A stretch of DNA of 64,000 nt from Micromonospora kangleipakensis (GCF_004217615.1 NZ_SHLD01000001.1:248001-312000), one strand, 5' to 3'; counted from the first letter of the stretch, positions 51,337 through 60,444 are shown. Translations and numbers: made by a program. The notes: generated by a model not told the origin, from the letters alone.

Positions 51337-52548
51337 TCAGCCGGCGGCGGGGACCTCGACGCCGAGGACGGCCTGCTCGTCGGGGCGGTGCACCAGCACG
51401 TCGGCCAGGTACGACTGCACCGCCGGACCCATCCCCACGTCCCGGCCGGCCCGCTCGGAGAGCAGCCACTTGTGCTCGATGATCTGCGCGAAGAGCTCCT
51501 GCGGCTCCAGCTTGCGGCGCAGGTGCGCGGGCACCGCCCGGACCACCGGCTCGAAGACCTCGGTCAGCCAGCGGTGCGCCGCCTGCTGCTCGTCGGTCAG
51601 GTCGCTCTCCACCCGGTACGCGTCCAGGTCGTTGAGCAGCTTGCGGGCCTGGTTCTCCTCGGCGTCCAGGCCGGTCAGCCGGAGCAGCCGGCGGGTGTGG
51701 TAGCCGGCGTCGACCACCTTGGGGCGGACCAGGTAACGCCCGTTGTCGACCGTCGACAGGGCCACCTCGGCGACGTCGAAGCCCAGCTCGTTGAGGCGGC
51801 GAATCCGCCCCTCGATGTCGTGCCGGGCCTCCCGCTCGACCTGCTGCTCGTAGGTGATCTCGTGCCAGAGCCGCTCGTAGCGTTGCACGACCTCCTCGCA
51901 GACCATCTCCGGGTCGATCGACTCGTGCAGCAGCCCGGCGGCCTGGAGGTCCAGCGCCTCGCCGAAGATGTTCACCCGGGCGATCTCCAGGTCCTCGCCC
52001 CGCTGGCCGTTGGAGAGCGAGCTGTGCAGGGCCCCGGTCTCGGCGTCCACCAGGTACGCGGCGAACGCCCCGGCGTCCCGGCGGAACAGCGTGTTCGACA
52101 GCGAGCAGTCGCCCCAGAAGAAGCCGGTCAGGTGCATCCGCACCAGCAGCGCGGCCAACGCGTCCAGCAGCCGGTTCATCGTCTCCGGGCGGAGCGTGTT
52201 GGAGAAGAGCGCCCGGTAGGGCAGCGAGAACTGCAGGTGCCGGGTGATCAGCACCGGATCGAGCGGCTCGCCGTCGTCGGTCTGCCGGTCGGCCACGATC
52301 GCGATCGCCTCCACCGACGGGAAGTCGATCCGCTCCAACGCCCGGAGCAGGTCGTACTCCCGCTCGGCGACCCGCTCGCCGGTCTCCTTCACCGCGTAGA
52401 CGTACTCGCCGAGACGGACGAAGCGCACGATGTGCCGGGAGATGCCCTGGGGCAGCGCCACCAGGTGGCGCGCAGGCCACTCCTCCAGCGGGGTCGACCA
52501 GGGAAGGTCGAGCAGCGCCGGGTCGACGAGGGCCGAGGTGATCCGCAC
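51337..52548 (-). CDS. DUF4032 protein with kinase-like fold
   Basis: 403 residues from GTG 52548. A DUF4032 protein typical of actinobacteria: YVYAVKETGERVAEREYDLL, LALLVRMHLTGFFWGDCSLSNTLFRRD and AYLVDAETG carry a Lys-Glu and a catalytic-loop-like GDxxxxN...D pattern of aminoglycoside-phosphotransferase/Rio-type kinases, followed by ~250 residues of helical domain (DUF4032 C). Substrate not known; phosphotransfer is inferred from the motifs. Divergent from the PAP2 gene. Confidence 0.85.
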   Translation of the reverse strand: MRITSALVDPALLDLPWSTPLEEWPARHLVALPQGISRHIVRFVRLGEYVYAVKETGERVAEREYDLLRALERIDFPSVEAIAIVADRQTDDGEPLDPVLITRHLQFSLPYRALFSNTLRPETMNRLLDALAALLVRMHLTGFFWGDCSLSNTLFRRDAGAFAAYLVDAETGALHSSLSNGQRGEDLEIARVNIFGEALDLQAAGLLHESIDPEMVCEEVVQRYERLWHEITYEQQVEREARHDIEGRIRRLNELGFDVAEVALSTVDNGRYLVRPKVVDAGYHTRRLLRLTGLDAEENQARKLLNDLDAYRVESDLTDEQQAAHRWLTEVFEPVVRAVPAHLRRKLEPQELFAQIIEHKWLLSERAGRDVGMGPAVQSYLADVLVHRPDEQAVLGVEVPAAG

Positions 52549-52658
52549 GGGGACAAGTGTGACGGCTGCCCCGCCGGAGCGCTTCCCTTCGTGGCTGGGC
52601 CCACAGCCACCGACGCCCGCGCCGGCCCGGCATCGTGGGCGGCCGGTAGCGTGGTCGC

Positions 52659-53420
52659 GTGCGGGAGACCACGGGAGTACGCGGCACCGTCCGGCTCCGA
52701 CCGGTCCGACCGGCCGGGTGGTGGTACGACGCGCTGCTGCTCGCCGCCCTGGTCGGGCTGACCGTGGCGCTCGCCAGCGGCCACTTCCTCGGCCTCGACC
52801 GTGCGGTCGCCGACTGGGCGGACGCGCACCGGCCGGCGGCGGCGTACTGGGTGGCGCGGGTGCTCAACTATCTCGGCCAGGGGACGCCGCTGACCCTGCT
52901 CGCGGCGGGGCTCGGCGTGCTGGTGGCCGTCCGGTCCCGGTCGATCCGGCCGGTGCTACCGCCGGTGGTCGCGTTCGTGCTGACGGTCCTGACCATCGGG
53001 CCGCTGAAGCTCTGGTCCGACCGGGCCGCGCCCACCGCCAGCGTCAAGCCGCCCTACCTGCCGGAACCGGACACCGTCCAGATCTTCCACACCGACGGCC
53101 CGTACGGGGTGTCCTACCCGTCGGGGCACGTGGCCAACTCGATCGTCTGGTACGGGATCCTTGCGCTGCTGCTGCCCGCGCTGCTGCGCACCCTGCACCG
53201 CCCGGTGCCGGACCACCTGATCACCGCGGTCCGCGTGCTGCCGCCGGTGATCGTGTTCTGCACCACCACCTACCTGGGTTGGCACTGGCTGACCGACTCG
53301 GTCGCCGGGCTGCTGCTCGGGCTGCTGCTGGACCGGCTGCTGCACCGGGTGCCCTGGGACGACCTGCCGCTGCCCGGCCGGTTACGGAACTGGGACCGCC
53401 CGTTCACCTCGGTCCCCTAG
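52659..53420 (+). CDS. PAP2-family phosphatase, membrane
   Basis: 253 residues from GTG 52659. Six-TM PAP2 layout with the three motifs: KLWSDRAAPT (motif 1), YPSGHVANS (motif 2) and LGWHWLTDSVAG (motif 3, His nucleophile-side Asp). Dephosphorylates a lipid pyrophosphate or phosphatidic acid on the outer face (undecaprenyl-PP recycling or PgpB-like). Stop is nine bases before the APC transporter start. Confidence 0.9.
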   Translation: MRETTGVRGTVRLRPVRPAGWWYDALLLAALVGLTVALASGHFLGLDRAVADWADAHRPAAAYWVARVLNYLGQGTPLTLLAAGLGVLVAVRSRSIRPVLPPVVAFVLTVLTIGPLKLWSDRAAPTASVKPPYLPEPDTVQIFHTDGPYGVSYPSGHVANSIVWYGILALLLPALLRTLHRPVPDHLITAVRVLPPVIVFCTTTYLGWHWLTDSVAGLLLGLLLDRLLHRVPWDDLPLPGRLRNWDRPFTSVP

Positions 53421-53429
53421 CCTGCGCTC

Positions 53430-54668
53430 GTGGATCAACTGAGGCGGCGGCTGAGCGTACCCGATGCGGTGGTCATCGGTCTGGGGTCGATGCTCGGCGC
53501 GGGCGTCTTCGTGGTCTTCGCGCCGGCCGCCGCGGCGGCCGGCGGTGCGGGGCTGATCATCGCGCTGGCGCTGGCCGGCTTCATCGCCTGGTGCAACGCG
53601 ACCAGCTCGGCCCGGCTCGCCGCCCGCTACCCGGAGTCCGGCGGGACGTACGTCTACGGCCGGGAACGGCTGCACCCGTTCGCCGGTTTCGTGGCCGGCT
53701 GGGGGTTCGTGGTCGGCAAGACGGCGAGCTGCGCGGCGATGGCGCTGACCATCGGGGCGTACCTCTGGCCGGGGCGGGCGCGGCTCGTCGCGGTCGCCGC
53801 GGTGGTGGCGGTGACCGCGGTGAACGTACGCGGCATCGGCAAGACCGCGGCGGCGACCCGCGCGCTGGTCGGCCTCGTGCTGGCGGTGCTCGCCCTGGTC
53901 GCGGTGACCGGCGCACCGCACGTCGCGCCGGATCGGCTGGACGGCCTCGCCGACATTGGGATCCGGGGCGTGCTGACCGCCGCCGGCCTGCTCTTCTTCG
54001 CCTTCGCCGGGTACGCCCGGATCGCCACCCTCGGCGAGGAGGTACGCGAACCGGAGCGGACCATCCCCCGCGCGGTGCCGCTGGCGCTCGGTGTCGTGCT
54101 GGCGATCTACCTGGTGCTGGCCGTCGTCGCGCTCGGCGTGCTCGGCGAGGAGCGGCTGGCCGCCTCCGCCGCCCCGCTGGCCGAGGTGGTGACCGCCGCC
54201 GGGCTGCCCGGCCTGGCCTGGCTGGTCCGGGCCGGCGCGACCGTGGCGGTCACCGGGGTGCTGCTCTCCCTGCTCGCCGGGGTGGGCCGGACGACGCTGG
54301 CGATGGCCCGCCGCCGCGACCTGCCCGGCGCGCTGGCCGCCGTGCACCCCCGCTACCGGGTCCCGTACCGCGCCGAGCTGGCCGTGGCCGCCGTGGTGAT
54401 CGTCGTGGTGGCCCTCGGCGACATCCGCGGCGCGATCGGCTTCTCCAGCTGCACGGTGCTGGTCTACTACGCGATCACCAACGCCTCCGCGCTCACCCTC
54501 GGCCGGGACCCGGAGCGGAAGCTTCCGGTGCAGCTCCTCGCCGCCCTCGGGCTGGTCGGCTGCCTGGTGCTGGCGGTGAACCTGCCGGCGGCGAGTGTGC
54601 TGGCCGGCTTCGGCGTCCTCGCCCTCGGCGCCGCCTGGTACGCCCTGCGCCACACCGGACGCGGCTGA
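53430..54668 (+). CDS. APC-family amino acid permease
   Basis: 412 residues from GTG 53430. APC features: VVIGLGSMLGAGVFVVFAPA in TM1, YPESGGTYVYGRERLHPFAGFVAGWGFV, then FFAFAGYARIATLGEEVREPERTIPRA in TM6-loop, with around 11-12 helices. Imports amino acids or polyamines with proton symport; substrate not predictable. Possibly co-transcribed with the PAP2 gene. Confidence 0.9.
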   Translation: MDQLRRRLSVPDAVVIGLGSMLGAGVFVVFAPAAAAAGGAGLIIALALAGFIAWCNATSSARLAARYPESGGTYVYGRERLHPFAGFVAGWGFVVGKTASCAAMALTIGAYLWPGRARLVAVAAVVAVTAVNVRGIGKTAAATRALVGLVLAVLALVAVTGAPHVAPDRLDGLADIGIRGVLTAAGLLFFAFAGYARIATLGEEVREPERTIPRAVPLALGVVLAIYLVLAVVALGVLGEERLAASAAPLAEVVTAAGLPGLAWLVRAGATVAVTGVLLSLLAGVGRTTLAMARRRDLPGALAAVHPRYRVPYRAELAVAAVVIVVVALGDIRGAIGFSSCTVLVYYAITNASALTLGRDPERKLPVQLLAALGLVGCLVLAVNLPAASVLAGFGVLALGAAWYALRHTGRG

Positions 54669-54675
54669 ACCAGGC

Positions 54676-56463
54676 TCACTCCTCCTCGGGCTGCCTCGGG
54701 ACCGGCACGCCGGCCGGGGCCGGCTCCGCGGGCGGGGTGGTCTCGCGGAGCAGGGCGCTCAGCCCGGCCCGCCGGGCGACCACGGTCAACCGGTCCCCCG
54801 CCGAGATCACCATCCGGGGATCGGCGGTCCAGTCGGTCTTCTGCCCGGCCCGGGTGTGCGCGAGCAGGCGTACCTCGCCGGGGCGGGCCACCGCGGCGAG
54901 CGGGCGGCCGTCCAGCGGGGAGCCGGCGACCACCGGGACCTCGGTGACCAGCAGCGCGTGCCGGCCGATCGGGATGGTGGCGATCACCGCGCGATCCAGC
55001 AGCGCCACCGCGAACGCGGGCGCGGCCAGGTACGAAACGCTGCGCGAGATGCCGATGCCGAACGCCTCTTGGATCCGTTTGGCGAAGTCGCCGTCGAAGA
55101 GGCGCAGCACCACCCGCAGGTCGGCGTCGAGCGAGCGGGCGTTCAGCGCCGCCCGCAGGTTGGTGCCGTCGTCGGTGGAGACCACCACCAGCGCCTGGCA
55201 GGTGTCGACCGACGCGGCCCGCAGCGTCTCCTCGAGCCCGGCGTCCCCCACGATCAGCGGTACGCCCAGCCGATGGGCCAGCGCCGCGCCCCGGGCGTCC
55301 GGGTCCTTGTCGATGGCCACCACCTCGACCCCGAAGTCCTGCAGTTGGGCCATCACGCGGGTGCCGATGTTGCCGAGCCCGACCACCACCACGTGCCCGG
55401 AGCGGTCCGGCTGGATCCGCCCGGCGTGCAGCGCCAGCCGGGCGTTGACGATGCCGTCCACCACCACCGCGGTGATCAACGGGATCAGCGCCAGCCCGGC
55501 GAGGTTGAGCACCACCTGCATGATCTGCGCGGCGGCCGGCTTGGTGACGTCCGGGTCCTGCCCGCTGAGCGTGGTGACCAACGTCAGGTAGAGCGCCTCC
55601 GCCCAGCTCACGTCCACCGCGCGACCGTTGAGCCAGCCGAGCAGGGCGATCACCGCCAGTAGCAGCATCACCGCGATGCCGATCTTGCGGGTGGCGAAGC
55701 TGCGGACCGCGCGGAGCAGCACCGCGACGGGCTGGCGCCGGCGCCGGGCCCGGACCAGCCGGCGGGCGGCGAGCTCGGTGCCGGGCGGCTGCCCGGTCGC
55801 CTCGGCCAGCACCACGTCGGCCGCCGGCTCGTCCGCCGGGAGGACCCGGATCAGGTCGGGGTCGGTGGTGACGGCCAGGCCGCAGAGCACGTCCTCGGGG
55901 CGTACGTCGGCGCGCCGGGCCACGTAGAGGGTGCGTCCGGCGTGCCGGAAGTGGGTGGGGGCCAGCTCGCCGAGTGCGGCGGCCACGAAGGCCGGGGCGG
56001 CCATCGAGGCGTCGGAGAGCACCGCCGAGTCGGGGAAGAGCTGCCGTAGGCCGTTGGCGAGGCTGGTGTTGAACATCCGCACCACCAGGCGCAGCCGCGG
56101 CTCGACCTCCTGGGCGCAGAGCGCGGCCTGCATGTTGCCGACGTCGTCCTGGCGCAGCAGGGCCAGCCCGTCCGCGCCGGCCAGCCCGGCCCGGCGGAAC
56201 GCCGTCTCGTCCAGCCGGTCGGCCCGGATCACCTGGACGCCCTCGATGTCGCGGCCGTCCGGCCCGTCTGAGCGGCGACGCTCGGGCACCACCAGGGTGA
56301 CCCGGACCCGGCCGGCGGCCGACTCGGTGGCGAGCAGCGACCGGACCACCCAGTAGGCGAGCGGGTCGGAGCCGCAGACCACGAAGTGCGGGCGGGTGTC
56401 ACCGTTCATCCGGAGCCGCCAGCCGGTCGCGCGGCGGGCGCGGTCGCGCAGGGGCTCGGCCAT
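54676..56463 (-). CDS. RCK-TM-pore-TM-RCK ion channel with non-canonical filter
   Basis: 595 residues from ATG 56463 (later ATG 56409 possible). First Rossmann RCK (TrkA-N): HFVVCGSDPLAYWVVRSLL, then the membrane part: TM IGIAVMLLLAVIALLGWL, pore loop ALYLTLVTTLSGQDPDVTKP and TM MQVVLNLAGLALIPLITAVV. Second RCK: VVVGLGNIGTRVMAQLQDFGVEVVAIDKDP and a TrkA-C domain (VVAGSPLDGRPLAAVA). The usual K+ filter TVGYG is replaced by TLSGQD, so selectivity or gating may differ. Double-RCK single-subunit architecture is also found in plant CASTOR/POLLUX. Convergent with the APC gene. Confidence 0.88.
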   Translation of the reverse strand: MAEPLRDRARRATGWRLRMNGDTRPHFVVCGSDPLAYWVVRSLLATESAAGRVRVTLVVPERRRSDGPDGRDIEGVQVIRADRLDETAFRRAGLAGADGLALLRQDDVGNMQAALCAQEVEPRLRLVVRMFNTSLANGLRQLFPDSAVLSDASMAAPAFVAAALGELAPTHFRHAGRTLYVARRADVRPEDVLCGLAVTTDPDLIRVLPADEPAADVVLAEATGQPPGTELAARRLVRARRRRQPVAVLLRAVRSFATRKIGIAVMLLLAVIALLGWLNGRAVDVSWAEALYLTLVTTLSGQDPDVTKPAAAQIMQVVLNLAGLALIPLITAVVVDGIVNARLALHAGRIQPDRSGHVVVVGLGNIGTRVMAQLQDFGVEVVAIDKDPDARGAALAHRLGVPLIVGDAGLEETLRAASVDTCQALVVVSTDDGTNLRAALNARSLDADLRVVLRLFDGDFAKRIQEAFGIGISRSVSYLAAPAFAVALLDRAVIATIPIGRHALLVTEVPVVAGSPLDGRPLAAVARPGEVRLLAHTRAGQKTDWTADPRMVISAGDRLTVVARRAGLSALLRETTPPAEPAPAGVPVPRQPEEE

Positions 56464-56549
56464 GCCCGGATCGTAGTGAACCGCTCGCAGCGCGCGCAGC
56501 CCCGCGATCATGAAGGCATGCCGTACACCGGGACGGGTAGAGCAGCGGC

Positions 56550-57041
56550 ATGCAGACGTTCCTCCCGTACCCGGACTTCCTGGCGAGCGCCCGGACCCTG
56601 GACCAGAAGCGGCTGGGCAAGCAGCGGGTGGAGACGATCCAGGTGCTGCGCGGGCTGACCCGCCCGGACTACGGCTGGCGCAACCACCCGGCGGTGAAGA
56701 TGTGGGCCGGCTACGAGGAGGCGCTCACCCGGTACGGGCTGGACGTCTGCGCGGTCTGGTGCGAGCCGGGTCGGGCGGACACCTGCGCCGCCACCATGGT
56801 CACCGACCTCGCCACCGCCTGCGGCATCACCACCGTCCGTACGCAGGCCGAGCTGGCCGGGGCCGGTGAGCTGCCGCCCTGGCTGGGCCGCGACGACCTG
56901 CACCTGAGCCACCGCTCGTCGCTGCTGCGCAAGGACCCCGCGCACTACGGCCCGTGGTTCGGCGGGATCCCGCCCGACCTGGAGTACGTCTGGCCCGCCT
57001 CGGACCGCGAGCGGCGCTGCCTGCTGCCACCGGAGGCGTGA
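56550..57041 (+). CDS. MSMEG_6728-family protein, pyrimidine-dimer glycosylase-like
   Basis: 163 residues from ATG 56550. MQTFLPYPDFLASARTLDQKRLGKQRVE followed by GYGWRNHPAVKMWAGYEEAL and the end LHLSHRSSLLRKDP match the pyrimidine dimer DNA glycosylase (Pyr_excise) family, in which the N-terminal residue after Met removal provides the amine nucleophile in T4 endonuclease V. Here residue 2 is Gln, not Thr, so glycosylase chemistry may not be conserved. Possible DNA-repair role by family. Confidence 0.85.
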   Translation: MQTFLPYPDFLASARTLDQKRLGKQRVETIQVLRGLTRPDYGWRNHPAVKMWAGYEEALTRYGLDVCAVWCEPGRADTCAATMVTDLATACGITTVRTQAELAGAGELPPWLGRDDLHLSHRSSLLRKDPAHYGPWFGGIPPDLEYVWPASDRERRCLLPPEA

Positions 57042-57078
57042 CCGGGCAGACTGGAGGCCCGCCGTCGGAGAGGTGCCC

Positions 57079-58608
57079 ATGGCGTTGTCGCGAGTGGTCG
57101 GTCGGCTCATCGGCGTACGGCAGCACGTGGTGGACCCCGGCGGTGGCGGCGCTCCCCGCGTGCCGCGTGCGGCCGCGGCGGTGGTGGTCGGCGGCGGGAT
57201 CGCCGGCATGTCGGCGGCGGTGGTGCTGGCCGAGCGCGGGGTGGACGTGACGGTGCTGGAGGCCGCGCCCACCCTGGGCGGCCGGCTGGGCGCCTGGCCG
57301 GAGGCGCTGACGGACGGGGCGCAGCGCAACGAGCACGGCTTCCACGCGTTCTTCCGGCAGTACTACAACTGGCGGTCGATCCTCCGCCGGGTCGACCCGG
57401 ACCTGGGCTTCCTCAAGCCGGTCCCCGGCTACCCGATTCTGAGCGAGCAGTGGCCCACCGAGGAGTTCGGCAAGCTGCCGCCGGCCCCGCCGGCGAACCT
57501 GCTCGCCCTGCTGCTGCGCAGCCCGAGCCTGCGCCTGGCCGACCTGAGCGGGATGGACCGGGACGCGGCGCTGCCGCTGCTCACCTACGACCCGGTGCGC
57601 ACCTACGCCGAGTTCGACCGGATGACCTCGGACGAGCTGCTCAGCTCGCTGCGGCTGCCGGACCGGGCCCGGGCGATGCTCTTCGAGGTCTTCTCGCACT
57701 CGTTCTTCAACCACGAGGCGGAGATGTCGGCCGCCGAGCTGATCGCCCAGTTCCATTTCTACCTGCTCGGCAACCCGGAGGGGCTGGCCTTCGACTGCCC
57801 GGACGAGGACTACGCCACGGCGATCTGGGAGCCGCTGACCCGGCACGTCGAGAAGCACGCCGGGCGGGTGGTCACCGGCGTCGCCGCCGCCCGGCTGGAC
57901 CGGGAGCCGGCGGGCTGGCGGGTGACCGCCACGGACGGCTCGTCGTACGCCGCCGGGCACGTCGTGCTCGCCGTCGACCCGCCCGCGCTGGCCGCGCTGG
58001 TCGCGGCCTCGCCCGGCCTGGCCGCGGTGGCGCCGGAGCTGGTGGCGCGGATGCCCGCGTTCGGCCGGCCCGGTCCGCCGTACGCGGTGGCGCGGTACTG
58101 GATGGACGGGGACGTCCGCGCCGAACGGGCGGTGTTCAGCGGGGTGTCCCGGCAGCCCACCCTCGACTCGGTGACCCTCTACCACCGGCTGGAGAACGAG
58201 CCGCGCCGCTGGGCGGAGCGCACCGGCGGCTCGGTGGTGGAGCTGCACGCGTACGCCTGCGAGCCGGACGTGCCGGCCGACGAGCTGGCCGAGCGGATGC
58301 GGGCGGAGCTGACCCGGCTCTGGCCTGAGGCGGCCGGGCTGCGGGTCCGGGAGCTGCGTGCCCGGGTGGCGGCGCAGGCCCCCGCGTTCACCCCGGGCAG
58401 CAACGCCTGGCGGCCGGGGGTACGCACCGACGCCGACGGCCTCTACCTGGCCGGGGACGGCATCGCCACGGGGTTCCCGAGCGCGCTGATGGAGCGCTCG
58501 GCGGCCACCGGGATCCTCGCGGCGAACCACATCCTGCGCGCCGAGGGCGCGGCGGCCGAGCCGGTCCGCTCGATCCGCCCCCGCGGCCTGCTCGCCGGCC
58601 GGCGATGA
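57079..58608 (+). CDS. FAD-dependent carotenoid oxidoreductase, CrtU/desaturase-like
   Basis: 509 residues from ATG 57079 (GGAGAGG upstream). Dinucleotide motif VVVGGGIAGMSAAVVLAERG, FAD-contact GGRLGAWPE and ERNEHGFHAFFRQYYNW-type sequence (here QRNEHGFHAFFRQYY), HSFFNHEAEMSAAELIAQFHFYLLGNPEG and FTPGSNAWRPGVRTDADGLYLAGDGIATGFPS. This is the CrtU-like family of carotenoid desaturases/methyl-shift enzymes making aromatic rings, and related FAD desaturases. No crtE, crtB, crtI or crtY is in the window, so it is either a detached pigment gene or acts on a different isoprenoid. Confidence 0.85.
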   Translation: MALSRVVGRLIGVRQHVVDPGGGGAPRVPRAAAAVVVGGGIAGMSAAVVLAERGVDVTVLEAAPTLGGRLGAWPEALTDGAQRNEHGFHAFFRQYYNWRSILRRVDPDLGFLKPVPGYPILSEQWPTEEFGKLPPAPPANLLALLLRSPSLRLADLSGMDRDAALPLLTYDPVRTYAEFDRMTSDELLSSLRLPDRARAMLFEVFSHSFFNHEAEMSAAELIAQFHFYLLGNPEGLAFDCPDEDYATAIWEPLTRHVEKHAGRVVTGVAAARLDREPAGWRVTATDGSSYAAGHVVLAVDPPALAALVAASPGLAAVAPELVARMPAFGRPGPPYAVARYWMDGDVRAERAVFSGVSRQPTLDSVTLYHRLENEPRRWAERTGGSVVELHAYACEPDVPADELAERMRAELTRLWPEAAGLRVRELRARVAAQAPAFTPGSNAWRPGVRTDADGLYLAGDGIATGFPSALMERSAATGILAANHILRAEGAAAEPVRSIRPRGLLAGRR

Positions 58609-58719
58609 TCCCGATTCCACACCACCCGGCGCGGAACGGATCGAAATGCGTTGCCCGCCTCGCCAGCGTGGATCTACCGTGACCGGGCAAGGTCAACCAC
58701 CGCTCCGGGAGCCGTCGAT

Positions 58720-58809
58720 GTCGAAGCCGCACGTCACCACCGCGACGTCGTGGCTGCTCAGCGACGGTTGCCGAGCCGAAGGTCCCATCATCGGGTGGCC
58801 CGACTGACG
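58720..58809 (+). CDS. Possible 29-aa peptide upstream of the HNH gene
   Basis: ATG 58720 is preceded by GGGAG at a normal distance. It would encode SKPHVTTATSWLLSDGCRAE followed by GPIIGWPD and stop. No homology recognised. It is followed by a terminator-like hairpin, so it might be an independent short gene or a leader peptide for attenuation of the HNH gene. The surrounding 58609-58910 holds no other supported gene. Confidence 0.3.
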
Positions 58810-58828
58810 CGTGCCCGCACGCGGTCCC

Positions 58829-58858
58829 GCCGCCCGTCCGATCGCCGGACCGGGCGGC
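58829..58858 (+). terminator. Terminator-like hairpin upstream of the HNH gene
   Basis: GCCGCCCG (58829-58836) and CGGGCGGC (58851-58858) are perfect complements around a loop with its own TCCG/CGGA stem. CTTTCG follows on the plus strand, a short U-tract. Confidence 0.65.
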
Positions 58859-58910
58859 CTTTCGCTGTCCGGACCGCTTACCACCGTCGTTCGTGAGAAG
58901 GGAGTGCCCG

Positions 58911-59354
58911 GTGGACGCCGTCCTCGTCGTCAACGCCGACCTCGGCCCGCTGCACCGGGTCACCGTCCAGCACGCGATCCGGATGCTCTGCCGGCGGGTC
59001 GCCGAGATCCACGAGGCAGAGCCGGACCAGGTGATCGGGGTCTTCCCGCTGCCCCGGGTGGTCCGCCTCGTCCGGTACGTGGTGACCCGCTGGCGGTTCA
59101 GCGCCGGGCCGGCCTGGTCCCGGGCCGGAGTGCTGCGCCGCGACGGCCGGCGCTGCGCCTACTGCGACGCCCCGGCCAGCACCATCGACCACATCCTGCC
59201 CCGCTCACGCGGCGGCCGGAACACCTGGAAGAACACCACCGCCGCCTGCTACGAGTGCAACCAGCGCAAGGGCGACCGGACCCCGGCCGAGGCGGGCATG
59301 CCGCTGCGGCGGGAGCCGGCCACGCCGAGCTGGGCGGCGCTCGCCGGGCGGTGA
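58911..59354 (+). CDS. HNH endonuclease
   Basis: 147 residues from GTG 58911 (GGGAG at 8 nt). An N-terminal small domain (about 1-75) is followed by an HNH domain: RRCAYCDAPASTIDHILPRSRGGRNTW and KNTTAACYECNQRKGDRTP, with CxxC zinc ligands twice, DH and the central Asn. This small HNH type is common in actinobacteria (also in phages). No methylase or mobile partner is adjacent. The role is unknown; nuclease activity is inferred from the motif. Confidence 0.9.
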   Translation: MDAVLVVNADLGPLHRVTVQHAIRMLCRRVAEIHEAEPDQVIGVFPLPRVVRLVRYVVTRWRFSAGPAWSRAGVLRRDGRRCAYCDAPASTIDHILPRSRGGRNTWKNTTAACYECNQRKGDRTPAEAGMPLRREPATPSWAALAGR

Positions 59355-59545
59355 CGGACCGGCCGGCGGGCACAGGGGGCCGCGTCGGGGGTACGCCTCC
59401 GGCGCGGCGCCCGCCGGTCCTGTTCTTCCTCCACGGCGGCGGCGCAGCGCCGACAGGCCCGATGGATTGTCAGGACTTGGCGAGGTCGGCCTCTCCCGAC
59501 CGGGGATTCCTCCGTACCCATCGACGAGAGTCGGTCAAACCGCGG

Positions 59546-60313
59546 TCAGGGACGGCCGGGCGGCGCCCAGCCGAAGCGCGGCGGCCGGCGCTCGTTGGCC
59601 GCCGCCACCCCCTCCCGGGCCTCGCCGCTGTCCCGCACCTGCCCGTGCCACCAGGCGATCCTCGCCTCGTCGGCCCGGTCGTCGATGATCTCCTTCGCCG
59701 CCGCGACGGTCAGCCGGGAGCGCTGGGCGATCGCGGAGGTGATCGCCTCCACCCGGACGGTCACCACGTCGGCCGGCAGCACCTCGTCGACCAGACCGAC
59801 CCGCAGCGCCCGCTCGGCGTCGATCAGCTCACTGGTGAAGAGGAGGTGCTTCGCGGCGGACGGCCCGATCAGCCGCGCCAACCGCCGGGTGGTCGGGGCG
59901 GGGTAGACGAGCCCGAGCCGCGCCGGCGGTACGCCGAACCGGGCGTCCGCAGCAGCGATCCGCAGGTCGCAGGCGACCGCGAGCTGGCATCCCCCGCCGA
60001 CGCATGCGCCCTGGATGGCGGCCACCGTGGGCTTGGCGAAGGCGGCCAGCCGCTCCTCCGCGGCGACCGCGATGCTCCCGTCGCCGGCCTCCAGCAGCTC
60101 GTCCAGGTCGCCGAGGTCCGCACCGGCGCAGAACGTGCCGTCCGCACCGGTCAGCACCAGCGCGTGCACCGCCGGATCGGCCTCCAGCCCGTCGAGGAGC
60201 ACCGGCAGCTGCCGCCACATCCCCGGGGTCATCGCGTTGCGTCGCCCTGGGTTCCGGATCACCACCGTGGCCACCGGCCCGGCCACCTCGACGGTCAGCT
60301 CCGCGTCCGACAT
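59546..60313 (-). CDS. Enoyl-CoA hydratase/isomerase family protein
   Basis: 255 residues from ATG 60313 (GGGGGAG upstream). Crotonase fold: VATVVIRNPGRRNAMTPGMW, the oxyanion-hole GTFCAGADLGDL, IQGACVGGGCQLAVACDLR and PPARLGLVYPAPTTRRLARLIG. The second catalytic Glu (Glu164 in rat ECH1) is in the loop around PPARLGLVYP with Leu/Val context; no Glu is evident at that position, so isomerase, dehalogenase or other crotonase chemistry is possible rather than classic hydratase. No beta-oxidation neighbours. Confidence 0.88.
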   Translation of the reverse strand: MSDAELTVEVAGPVATVVIRNPGRRNAMTPGMWRQLPVLLDGLEADPAVHALVLTGADGTFCAGADLGDLDELLEAGDGSIAVAAEERLAAFAKPTVAAIQGACVGGGCQLAVACDLRIAAADARFGVPPARLGLVYPAPTTRRLARLIGPSAAKHLLFTSELIDAERALRVGLVDEVLPADVVTVRVEAITSAIAQRSRLTVAAAKEIIDDRADEARIAWWHGQVRDSGEAREGVAAANERRPPRFGWAPPGRP

Positions 60314-60388
60314 GTTCTCCCCCTTCAGAGCCGACGGCGACCAGGGCCGACACCAGCGTGCAGACCGCCGGCCGACCATAACGGCGGA

Positions 60389-60425
60389 GGCCCGGCGACC
60401 ACCCGCGTGGGGTGGCCGCCGGGCC
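60389..60425 (-). terminator. Terminator of the M4 protease gene
   Basis: 16-bp stem (60389-60404 with 60410-60425) with one A-C mismatch and loop GCGTG, just after the M4 gene's stop on the minus strand and about 75 bases upstream of the ECH start. Confidence 0.8.
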
Positions 60426-60444
60426 CGCCGACGGTACGGCTACG

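Noticed and set aside
59355..59545. 191-base gap between the HNH gene and the enoyl-CoA hydratase gene as a possible small RNA
   Set aside because: No stable structure or promoter pattern strong enough to call; both neighbours are convergent, so it is probably just a terminator region.
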